The notes beneath the pieces were generated by a model. The model saw only the letters and a program-made list of their open reading frames with translations. It had not been told where the DNA came from and searched no databases. From the NCBI GenBank assembly GCA_024277955.1, contig JAJRUE010000303.1:1-20381 (forward strand): a DNA stretch of 20,381 nt. The letters run 5' to 3'. The translations under genes were made by a program, and so were the position numbers. Source of the DNA: Alphaproteobacteria bacterium. GTDB taxonomy: Bacteria; Pseudomonadota; Alphaproteobacteria; Rhodobacterales; Rhodobacteraceae. Of the stretch, positions 1 to 6,058 are shown one piece after another (positions within the stretch are counted from its first letter, which is position 1; the number at the start of each line of letters is the position of its first letter).

Positions 1-117
1 GATACCCACAACGAGAACCCCAAACCCTACAAATGGGTCAAATCCGCCGACGAAATCCTCGCATCCGTCAAACGGTCCTGTCAGAAAACACAGAAAAGAA
101 AATGCGACGAACTTTAG
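1..117 (+). mobile_element. IS630-family transposase, C-terminal fragment (cut by window edge)
   Basis: The frame is open from the first base and ends at TAG 115-117, giving the last 38 residues of a protein. The stretch NENPKPYKWVKSADEILASV, followed by a basic tail, matches what I know of the C-terminus of IS630-type DDE transposases, in which an N-x-x-PKP-[FY]-x-W-x-[KT]-[ST]-A-D-x-IL pattern follows the last catalytic Glu. The catalytic DDE residues lie outside the window, so activity cannot be judged. The fragment is richer in A than the neighbouring genes, as expected for a transferred element. The element's right end should lie within the following 100 or so bases, but without the left terminal inverted repeat or the TA target duplication I cannot place it. 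Confidence 0.8.
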
Positions 118-261
118 ATTCAGGTGACTAGCGCCTGTCGCAACTGATCGGATTCGCCTTTTCTCCAGACGGAGGGCAGGCGCCCGCCTTGGGGCGGGCG
201 GGCGCATGCCCGGGCCGCTGCGCGACCCGGGCGCAGTGAATTCAGTCAGACGCGACGTGCT
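118..261. other. Intergenic stretch between IS630 tail and GntR gene
   Basis: There is no open frame of note. It should contain the right terminal inverted repeat of the insertion sequence, whose boundary cannot be seen from one end. It also holds two GC-rich hairpins downstream of the minus-strand GntR gene: 181-188 with 193-200 (8 bp, 4-nt loop) and 208-214 with 226-232 (7 bp, 11-nt loop). Neither is followed by a convincing T-run on the minus strand. Confidence 0.5.
181..232 (-). terminator. Possible terminator hairpins of the GntR gene
   Basis: Two perfect GC-only stems (181-188/193-200 and 208-214/226-232) lie 30 to 84 bases past the stop of the minus-strand GntR gene. They could end its transcript or form the edge of the insertion sequence. 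There is no U-tract, so this is a weak call. Confidence 0.35.
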
Positions 262-1029
262 CTAGCGGGTTTGTTCGCGTTCGAACTTCAGCCTGGCGAC
301 GTATTCGGCCTTGTCGCGGCGTATTTCCTGTTCGAGCGCCTGGCGCACGAAGCCCAGGTGGGTTTCCACCGCCTGACGGGCCGCCTGCGGATCGCGGGCG
401 GTGATTGCGTCGCGGATTGCGCGGTGCTGGTCGAGCAGGGTGGCGCGGGTGTTCTTCTGGCGGAAGATGATCTGGCGGTTGTAGAACACCCCTTCGCGCA
501 GCAGCTGGAACATCGAACGCATCATGTGCAGCATGACCACGTTGTGGCTGGCCTCGATGATCGCCATGTGGAAATCGGCGTCAAGGCGCGCTTCCAGCGT
601 GCGGTCGCGGGTGTCATGCGCGGCGACCATCTTGTCAAAGACCACGCCGATGACCTTCAGGTCGGTATCCGAGGCTTCGCGGGCGGCGCGTTCGGCGGCC
701 AGCGCTTCCAGGTCGGTGCGAAAGTCGATGTAGTCGAAGACCGCTTCGTCGTGGCGGGCGAAAAGGCGCACCAGCCCTTCGGAAAAGGCCGAGCCAAGCA
801 CGTCGGCGACAAACACCCCGGCGCCGGCGCGGGTGGTCAGCAGGCCCTGGTCGGTCAACTCGGCGATGGCTTCGCGCAGGGACGGGCGGGACACGCCCAG
901 CTTTTCGGCCAGTTCGCGTTCGGCGGGCAGCCGTTCGCCCTGGCGCAGGACGCCGCGCAGGATCAACAGTTCGATCTGGCGCACCACGGTTTGCGACAGC
1001 TTTTCCGGCTGAACTTTCTGGAATGGCAT
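262..1029 (-). CDS. GntR-family transcriptional regulator, FadR/FCD subfamily
   Basis: A 255-residue protein of normal length for the FadR subfamily. Residues 10-75 form a winged helix-turn-helix with the typical GERLPAERELAEKLGVSR-PSLREA core and a glycine-rich wing (TRAGAGVFV). Residues 100-230 form the all-helical FCD ligand domain, with D-x-x-FH-x-x-I-x-x-A-x-x-N and a later H-x-x-I-x-x-AI block that usually hold a metal and a carboxylate effector. I start at the ATG at 1029 (MPFQKV) and not the longer frame to 1095, because the family begins a few residues before the helix-turn-helix. The stop is TAG. Relatives control pyruvate, lactate, glycolate or fatty acid genes. The ligand here cannot be told from sequence, and the genes it may control are not adjacent. 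A FadR-type operator half-overlaps its ribosome-binding region, which suggests autoregulation. Confidence 0.9.
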   Translation of the reverse strand: MPFQKVQPEKLSQTVVRQIELLILRGVLRQGERLPAERELAEKLGVSRPSLREAIAELTDQGLLTTRAGAGVFVADVLGSAFSEGLVRLFARHDEAVFDYIDFRTDLEALAAERAAREASDTDLKVIGVVFDKMVAAHDTRDRTLEARLDADFHMAIIEASHNVVMLHMMRSMFQLLREGVFYNRQIIFRQKNTRATLLDQHRAIRDAITARDPQAARQAVETHLGFVRQALEQEIRRDKAEYVARLKFEREQTR

Positions 1030-1030
1030 C

Positions 1031-1041
1031 TGGTCGCACCC
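1031..1041. promoter_or_regulatory. Candidate FadR-subfamily operator at the GntR gene's own start
   Basis: TGGTCGCACCC fits the FadR-subfamily operator form TNGTNNNACNA at five of six fixed positions; the last A is C. It sits directly upstream of the GntR start codon (1027-1029) and covers its ribosome-binding region. That position would suit autorepression. An 11-base match is short, so this is inference. Confidence 0.3.
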
Positions 1042-1097
1042 CGTTGCGGCTTTGCCCAGAGAATAGGTAGCCGTGCGGTCTGGAACAACCGGCAAAT

Positions 1098-1124
1098 GGG
1101 CAGGTCCGCGCGGCCGGTCCTGCC
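1098..1124 (-). terminator. Possible terminator of the OmpA-like lipoprotein gene
   Basis: Six-base arms GGCAGG (1099-1104) and CCTGCC (1119-1124) enclose a GC-rich loop about 30 bases downstream of the minus-strand lipoprotein stop. No T-run follows on the minus strand. It also lies within the upstream region of the GntR gene, so its role is uncertain. Confidence 0.25.
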
Positions 1125-1153
1125 GATGCCGGCTGTTTCCGGTCGTGCCCTGG

Positions 1154-1819
1154 CTAGCCGCTCGGGCGGATCAGGATTTCGACCCGCCGGTTTTGCGCCC
1201 TGCCTTGCGGGGTATAGTTGGTGGCGATCGGTTCGTCTTCGCCCTTGCCGATGGCGCGCACCCGGCCGGCGGACACGCCTTCGGCGATCAGGATATCAGC
1301 GACCGCGCGCGCCCGGCGTTGCGAAAGCGCCAGGTTGTAGTCCGCCGGGCCTGTCCTGTCGGTGTGGCCGACGACTTCGATGGTCGAGCCGGGGTAGCGG
1401 TTCAGGTTGGCGGCCACCGCGGCCAGGTCCGGGCGCAGCGCCGGTTGCACCACGGCACTGTCGACCGCGAACAGGATGTCTTCCGGCATGCGCACGATCA
1501 GGTAGTCGCCCTGGTTGATCACCTGGATACGGCCATCGCCCAGGCTGGCCTGAAGGTCGGCCGCCTGCTGGTCCAGCTTGGCCCCGACGGCGCCGCCAAG
1601 AGCGCCGCCCAGCACACCGCCGACCAGGGCCGAGTTGCGCCGTTCCTTGACGGTTCTGCCGCCCAGCAGCCCCAACACCACGCCGGTGGCCGCGCCAAGC
1701 GCGATGCCTTCGTTGGTGCGGGTGCGCGGATTGCCCGTGGGCGTGTCGATGCTTGTGCAGGCGGTCACGGCCAGAAGACTGGCCGTTGCGGCCAGTGTCG
1801 AAATGCGAAAGATTTTCAT
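1154..1819 (-). CDS. OmpA-domain outer-membrane lipoprotein (YiaD-like)
   Basis: A 221-residue protein. The N-terminus (MKIFRIS, then a hydrophobic stretch) ends in a lipobox V18-T19-A20-C21, so Cys21 should be lipidated and anchor the protein to the outer membrane. Residues 35-85 are glycine-rich with repeated GG/GxxxG spacing (glycine-zipper type), which may insert in or associate with the membrane. Residues about 105-219 are an OmpA C-terminal domain: GHTD with the following N-x-x-LS-x-RRA are the diaminopimelate-binding Asp and Arg region, so the protein should tether the outer membrane to peptidoglycan. The start at 1819 is supported by GAGG about nine bases upstream; the longer frame to 1861 would bury the signal peptide. 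The stop is TAG. It appears to be transcribed alone. Confidence 0.9.
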   Translation of the reverse strand: MKIFRISTLAATASLLAVTACTSIDTPTGNPRTRTNEGIALGAATGVVLGLLGGRTVKERRNSALVGGVLGGALGGAVGAKLDQQAADLQASLGDGRIQVINQGDYLIVRMPEDILFAVDSAVVQPALRPDLAAVAANLNRYPGSTIEVVGHTDRTGPADYNLALSQRRARAVADILIAEGVSAGRVRAIGKGEDEPIATNYTPQGRAQNRRVEILIRPSG

Positions 1820-1860
1820 GTTCGTTGCCTCGAAAATGGGTTGGCCCAGCTTTGGCGGCA

Positions 1861-1889
1861 TTCTTACCTGTGGATTGCTTCCACTTCAA
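1861..1889 (-). promoter_or_regulatory. Candidate promoter of the OmpA-like lipoprotein gene
   Basis: On the minus strand TTGAAG (1889-1884) and TAAGAA (1866-1861) are separated by 17 bases, about 42 bases before the start codon. Matches to the sigma-70 boxes are four of six and three of six, so only the spacing and location support it. Confidence 0.25.
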
Positions 1890-1929
1890 AAGGCAAATGG
1901 ACCCGATCAGCGGAATTCCGCAAGTCCGA

Positions 1930-2805
1930 TCACGGGCTTGTGTTCGCCGCCGCGCGGGCGGGGCCGTCCAGCCGGGCGCTTTCCCAGGCCAGGATGGCGC
2001 GCTTGACCGGCAGGCCCCAGTGGTAGCCGCCCAGGCCCCCGGACTTGCGCAGGGCCCGGTGGCAGGGGATCACGAAGCTCACCGGGTTGCGCCCGACGGC
2101 GGTGCCCACCGCGCGCACCGCCCGCGGGCTGCCGATGGCCGAGGCGATGTCGGAATAGGTGGTGACATGGCCCGAGGGGATGTTCAGCAGCGCTTCCCAC
2201 ACCTTGATCTGGAACGGCGCCCCGATCAGCTGCACCCGCGCTTCGCCGCGCCCGCGAAAGGCGGCTTCGACCCAGGGGGCGATCCGGTCCGCGCCGTGCA
2301 CGAACCGGGCCCGTGGCCAGCGCCCGGCCAGGTCGGCAAAGGCGGCGTTGCGGCCGGTTTCCTGGCAAAAGGCAAGGCCGCACAGCCCCTTGTCGGTGCC
2401 CATGGCCAGGGCTTCTCCGAACGGGCTGGCGAACCAGCCATAGGCGATCTCCAGGCCTTCGCCGCGCCGCGCCACCTGGCCCGGGCTCATCGCTTCCCAG
2501 CGCAAGAAGAGGTCGTGCAGCCGCCCGGTTCCCGAAAGCCCCAGATCCTGGGCCACGTGAAGCGTCGCGTGGCGTTCGGCCAGCAGCCGGCGCGCATGCC
2601 CGAGCATCAGGTATTGCTGGTAGCGTTTCGGGCTGACGCCGACCCACTGCGAAAACAGGCGTTGGAAATGCGCCGGGCTCATAGAAAGCGCCGCCGCCAG
2701 CCGGTCCAGCGACAGCGGTTCGGGCGCGGCGTCGATGGCTTCGATCGCGCGGCGGATCACCTGGTAGTGGTATCGGTCCTGTTCTGGCATCAATGTCTTG
2801 TCCAT
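1930..2805 (-). CDS. AraC-type HTH / methylated-DNA-[protein]-cysteine S-methyltransferase
   Basis: A 291-residue repair protein. Residues about 8-100 form an AraC-type helix-turn-helix (LAAALSMSPAHFQRLF, then a second helix pair). Residues about 120-285 form an O6-alkylguanine transferase with the suicide-acceptor motif IPCHR (Cys248), preceded by the HTH-like GHVTTYSDIASAIGSP-type segment that flips out the base. It removes alkyl groups from guanine O6 by irreversible self-alkylation. It corresponds to Ada without the N-terminal zinc/phosphotriester domain, so the classic Ada switch (methylation of an N-terminal Cys) cannot operate here. The start is uncertain: GTG 2829, ATG 2805 or ATG 2790. 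I prefer 2805, but no strong ribosome-binding site decides it. It is divergent from nth, a second repair gene, with a shared upstream region of fewer than 80 bases. Confidence 0.9.
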   Translation of the reverse strand: MDKTLMPEQDRYHYQVIRRAIEAIDAAPEPLSLDRLAAALSMSPAHFQRLFSQWVGVSPKRYQQYLMLGHARRLLAERHATLHVAQDLGLSGTGRLHDLFLRWEAMSPGQVARRGEGLEIAYGWFASPFGEALAMGTDKGLCGLAFCQETGRNAAFADLAGRWPRARFVHGADRIAPWVEAAFRGRGEARVQLIGAPFQIKVWEALLNIPSGHVTTYSDIASAIGSPRAVRAVGTAVGRNPVSFVIPCHRALRKSGGLGGYHWGLPVKRAILAWESARLDGPARAAANTSP

Positions 2806-2883
2806 ACGTTTACCGTAGCCGATTGCCACAGCGGGCCAATCCGTTTCTTGCGCCTTTCGCCGTCACAGGGCATAGAGCCGCCC

Positions 2884-3528
2884 ATGACCAGCCAGATGGA
2901 CTATCACACGATCCGCGACGTGTTCAGCCGCTTTCAGGCGTCCGAACCCGAACCGCGCGGCGAGCTGCACCACACCAACGCCTATACGCTGGTGGTGGCG
3001 GTGGCGCTTTCGGCGCAGGCCACCGACGCGGGGGTGAACAAGGCCACGGCGGCGCTGTTCAAGGTGGCCGACACGCCGCAAAAGATGCTTGCGCTTGGCG
3101 AAGACGGGCTGATCGAGCATATCAAGACCATCGGGCTTTACCGCCAGAAGGCCAGGAACGTGATCAAGATGTCGCGCATCCTGGTCGAGGAATACGCAGG
3201 CGAGGTGCCGTCGTCGCGCGCGGCGCTGCAATCGCTGCCCGGCGTCGGGCGCAAGACCGCCAACGTGGTGCTGAACATGTGGTTCCACTACCCGGCGCAG
3301 GCGGTGGACACCCATATCTTTCGCGTCGGCAACCGCACCGGCATCGCCGTGGGCAAGGACGTTCTGGCCGTCGAGCGCGCCATCGAAGACAACGTGCCGG
3401 TGGAATTCCAGCAGCATGCGCATCACTGGCTGATCCTGCACGGTCGCTACATCTGCGTGGCGCGCAAGCCAAAGTGCGGCGCCTGCATCATCCAAGACCT
3501 GTGTCCCTTCGAGGAAAAGACCACATGA
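2884..3528 (+). CDS. nth: Endonuclease III (DNA glycosylase/AP lyase)
   Basis: A 214-residue protein, the normal length. It removes oxidised pyrimidines and cleaves abasic sites in base-excision repair. LSAQATD (42-48) begins the conserved core. The helix-hairpin-helix LPGVGRKTAN (118-127) holds the catalytic lysine, K124, and VDTHIFR holds the catalytic aspartate, D142. The C-terminal 4Fe-4S cluster has the exact spacing C-x6-C-x2-C-x5-C (C191, C198, C201, C207). All key residues are present, so it should be active. The start at ATG 2884 is the first in the frame that fits the family; a second ATG four codons later is possible. Its TGA overlaps the ATG of the PfkB-type gene by 4 nt, so the two are co-translated. 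Confidence 0.96.
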   Translation: MTSQMDYHTIRDVFSRFQASEPEPRGELHHTNAYTLVVAVALSAQATDAGVNKATAALFKVADTPQKMLALGEDGLIEHIKTIGLYRQKARNVIKMSRILVEEYAGEVPSSRAALQSLPGVGRKTANVVLNMWFHYPAQAVDTHIFRVGNRTGIAVGKDVLAVERAIEDNVPVEFQQHAHHWLILHGRYICVARKPKCGACIIQDLCPFEEKTT

Positions 3529-4520
3529 CCAAGACCTACCAGATCGTCGGCATCGGCAACGCCATCGTGGATGTGCTGTCCCATTGCGACGAAAGCTTCC
3601 TGAACGATCACGCGATCCAGAAGGGCATCATGCAGCTGATCGACATGGAACGCGCGGTGTCGCTTTACGGCAAGATCGGCCCGGCGCTGGAAATCTCGGG
3701 GGGGTCTTGCGCCAACTAGATCGCCGGGGCGGCGCAGCTTGGCGGCCGCGTGGCCTATGTGGGCAAGGTGACGGACGACCAGCTGGGGCGCATCTTTGCC
3801 CATGACCTGCGCGCCCAGGGGGCGGTTTACTTAACCGCGATGGCCCCCAACGGCAACGGCGCCGAAACCGGGCGCTGCATCGTGCTGGTGACGCCGGACG
3901 GGGAACGCACGCTGAACACCTACCTGGGGTCTTCCGAGCACCTGGAAGCCGCCGACATCGACGAAGCGATGATGGCCGACGCCGAATGGATCTTTCTGGA
4001 AGGCTACCGCTTTGACGGGCCGGAAAGCCACGCCGCCTTTGCCCGCGCCATCGCCGCCACCAAGGGGGCGGGCGGCAAGGTGGCGATCACGCTGTCGGAC
4101 CCGTTCTGCATCGACCGCCACCGCGACGCTTTCGCCAGGATGCTGCGCGAAGACGTGGACCTGCTGTTTGCCAACCGGGCCGAGATGACCTCGATGTATG
4201 GCACCGACGACTTCGACCAGGCGCTGTCGCGCGCCGCCGCCGAGGTCGAGATCGTCGTGGGTACCGACAGCGAAAACGGCGCCACGGTGGTTTGCGGGGC
4301 CGACCGCTGGCAGGTGCCGGCGATCCCGACCGAGGTTGCCGATGCCACCGGCGCCGGCGATCTGTTCGCGGGCGCTTTCCTGTGGGGGCTCACCAACGGT
4401 TACGAGCTGGAAACCTGCGCCCGGATGGCCAATGTCGCGGCCTCCGAGATCATCAGCCACATCGGCGCCCGCCCCGAAGCCGACCTGCGCGCCCTTTTTC
4501 GGGATCACGGGCTGCTGTAG
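3525..4520 (+). pseudogene. PfkB-family nucleoside/sugar kinase (adenosine kinase-like) interrupted by in-frame TAG
   Basis: The frame runs 331 codons, typical of PfkB adenosine kinase-type enzymes that phosphorylate a nucleoside or sugar with ATP. Codon 65 (3717-3719) is TAG. The sequence before it (MTKTYQIVGIGNAIVDV ... GGSCAN) and after it (IAGAAQLGGRVAYVGK ... DATGAGDLFAGAF) are in the same frame and join with no gap, so nothing else is broken. The stop falls inside PfkB signature 1, where relatives carry a small hydroxyl residue (usually Thr). TAG is one base from TCG (Ser). Signature 2 with the catalytic Asp (DATGAGD) is intact. As read, translation would yield a 64-residue fragment. 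Restart at GTG 3750 would lack the substrate-binding N-terminus. The causes could be recent inactivation, a sequencing or assembly error, or readthrough. It overlaps nth by ATGA. Confidence 0.85.
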
Positions 4521-4544
4521 GCGTTTCTCCGGGGGGCAAGGAGC

Positions 4545-4591
4545 CCGAAATCTTTGAAAGATTTCGGTCCGATTTCTTTCAAAGAAATCGG
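4545..4591. terminator. Tandem 11-bp hairpins between convergent genes (bidirectional terminator or repeat)
   Basis: Two near-perfect palindromes lie side by side: arms 4545-4555/4557-4567 (CCGAAATCTTT and its complement) and 4569-4579/4581-4591 (CCGATTTCTTT and its complement). They fill the gap between the PfkB-type gene (stop 4520) and the convergent OsmC-like gene (stop 4605). The location fits a terminator serving both strands. T-runs are short (GTTTC on the plus side). The AT-rich sequence stands out from its surroundings. Confidence 0.65.
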
Positions 4592-4604
4592 TTTCCCCCA
4601 AGGT

Positions 4605-5021
4605 TCAGGCGGTATCCACCACCTCGAAATCATGGGTGACGCGGGCGGTTTTCGCCAGCATAGCGGCGGCGGAACAGTATTTGTCCACTGAAAGCTCGAT
4701 CGCGCGGGCGACACGGCTTTCGGACAGCGCGCGCCCCTTGACGATGAAATGCAGGTGAATGCTGGTGAACACCTTGGGGTCGGTTTCGGCGCGCTCGGCG
4801 TCAAGTTCGACCACCACGTCCTCTACGTCCTGCCGGCCCTTTTCCAGGATCGACACCACATCCCAGGCCGAACAGCCGCCGGTGCCGATCAGCAGCAGTT
4901 CCATCGCACTGGGGCCGGGGGTGGTTTCGCCCTGGCCGCGGGTGCCGAAAACCAGGGAATGACCGGACCCCGAGGTGCCCAGAAAGGTTCGGTCCTCGAC
5001 CCATTTGACGCGGGCTTTCAT
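4605..5021 (-). CDS. OsmC-family protein (YhfA-like)
   Basis: A 138-residue protein. The OsmC/Ohr fold proteins reduce organic hydroperoxides or act in redox stress through two cysteines. Here the two are in IGTGGCSAWDVV and DKYCSAAAML, at the spacing of the YhfA branch, so peroxidatic chemistry is plausible but the substrate is unknown. The start at ATG 5021 (MKARVKW) is supported by AGGAG about ten bases upstream; the longer frame to 5069 has no family support. It is cytoplasmic with no signal peptide. It lies 70 bases downstream of the sulfotransferase on the same strand and could be transcribed with it. The downstream end is the tandem hairpin. Confidence 0.88.
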   Translation of the reverse strand: MKARVKWVEDRTFLGTSGSGHSLVFGTRGQGETTPGPSAMELLLIGTGGCSAWDVVSILEKGRQDVEDVVVELDAERAETDPKVFTSIHLHFIVKGRALSESRVARAIELSVDKYCSAAAMLAKTARVTHDFEVVDTA

Positions 5022-5090
5022 GATGCTTGCACTCCTGCTTTGGTTGCGACGCATGGATAGCGGCGCCACCGCACCGGGGCAAGCGCGCCG

Positions 5091-5981
5091 TCAGTCGCCC
5101 AGCTTGGCGTGCACCTCGTCCAGATCGACCTCGGCCACCGGCATCTTGTTGCCGGGGTCGTCGATATCGTATTTGAACAGGTCGAAATCGCGTTTGTACA
5201 TCTCGCGCACCAGATGCATCGACAGATCGTCAAAGTAATCGGCCACCGGATGCGCCCGTTTCGGGCCGTGGCCTTCGCTTTCGTTGAAGCGCGGGATCTT
5301 GCCCAGATCCACCGTCACCGGCGTTTCGATCGCATCCAGCACCGCCTGCATGCCTTCGTTGAACGCCTCGGTGTGAAAGATCCGGTCATAGCGCCCGCCG
5401 TTGACGATGAAGGTCGAAACATGGCCCGACATCGCCGACCAGTGGATGTCCGGGTCCATCGGCTTGCGCCAGCGGATGGTGTCGCGGGCAAACAGCAGGA
5501 ACCGCCGGAACGAGGCGATCTGGTCGAATTCCTGCTTGCCGTCTTCGCCGCCCACCTGGATCCCGTATTTCTGGATCAAGAGCGGCACCAGATTGCCGCG
5601 ATAGCGCTTGCCGTTGCGCTGGATGCCGCAGATCTTGTCGAAAAACGACGAGAGCACGCGCGTGTAAGGGTTGCGCACACAGGTAAAGGCATAGGACTTG
5701 TGCGCCTTTACATTGGCCTCGATCAGCGGCTGGCTGTCCTCGATCGCCCATTTGTGCAGCCCGGCGGTGGCGTCGTGAATGTCGCCGTCGAAGAATTCGC
5801 CGTGGTCGGAAAAATACAGGATCTGGCCGATGGTCGAGCAGGCGCATTTGGGAACCACCCGGTAAACGGCGCTTTCGCTTTCGGTCATCCAGGTGCCGGG
5901 AAAACCCATATAATTCGATCCGATCCATTGCCCGGCGCCCCATCGGCGCTCCGTCTCGGCATAATGTGGCGAAAAAAGCAA
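5091..5981 (-). CDS. Sulfotransferase family protein (carbohydrate-type)
   Basis: A 296-residue protein that should transfer sulfate from PAPS to a glycan hydroxyl. The 5'-phosphosulfate-binding loop is V43-P-K-C-A-C-S-T50, the form found in the HNK-1/chondroitin-type sulfotransferases (Sulfotransfer_2). The 3'-phosphate-binding segment is C101-VRNPYTRVLSSF, with R103 and S111 as the expected contacts. No signal peptide or membrane helix is visible, so it probably acts in the cytoplasm, unlike the Golgi enzymes of animals. I choose the TTG at 5981 with CAGGG seven to eight bases before it; an in-frame TGA lies just upstream and no earlier ATG exists. It is divergent, across 77 bases, from the glycosyltransferase at 6059, which suggests a joint role in making a sulfated surface glycan (inference). 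Confidence 0.88.
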   Translation of the reverse strand: MLFSPHYAETERRWGAGQWIGSNYMGFPGTWMTESESAVYRVVPKCACSTIGQILYFSDHGEFFDGDIHDATAGLHKWAIEDSQPLIEANVKAHKSYAFTCVRNPYTRVLSSFFDKICGIQRNGKRYRGNLVPLLIQKYGIQVGGEDGKQEFDQIASFRRFLLFARDTIRWRKPMDPDIHWSAMSGHVSTFIVNGGRYDRIFHTEAFNEGMQAVLDAIETPVTVDLGKIPRFNESEGHGPKRAHPVADYFDDLSMHLVREMYKRDFDLFKYDIDDPGNKMPVAEVDLDEVHAKLGD

Positions 5982-6058
5982 AGAAACCCTGTTTTTTCAA
6001 TGGTTCTTCACGTTATCTAGGCAAACAATTTCCGAAACGGGGATATTTCGTTTCCAAA
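5982..6058. promoter_or_regulatory. Shared divergent promoter region of sulfotransferase and glycosyltransferase genes
   Basis: The 77 bases between two divergent starts are clearly more AT-rich than the flanks (a T6 run, ATCTAGG, AAACAATTT, GGATATTTC). Both promoters must lie here or within the gene starts. I cannot assign convincing -35/-10 pairs. Confidence 0.4.

Noticed and set aside
271..1518. Long plus-strand frame spanning the GntR and OmpA-like genes
   Set aside because: It crosses two well-supported minus-strand genes and has no recognisable domain.
1910..1921. Perfect 12-bp palindrome GCGGAATTCCGC downstream of the methyltransferase gene
   Set aside because: It has no loop, T-run or second copy in the window. 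It could be a terminator or binding site, but nothing distinguishes it from chance.
3717..3719. Pyrrolysine-type or genome-wide amber recoding as the reason for the in-frame TAG
   Set aside because: TAG ends several normal genes in the window, including the kinase itself, and no suppressor tRNA or pyl gene is seen. Only local explanations remain reasonable.
6038..6050. 13-base match between the glycosyltransferase upstream region and the inverted repeat at 12233-12245 (opposite strand)
   Set aside because: A few 13-base matches are expected by chance in 20 kb compared on both strands, and the surrounding bases do not align.
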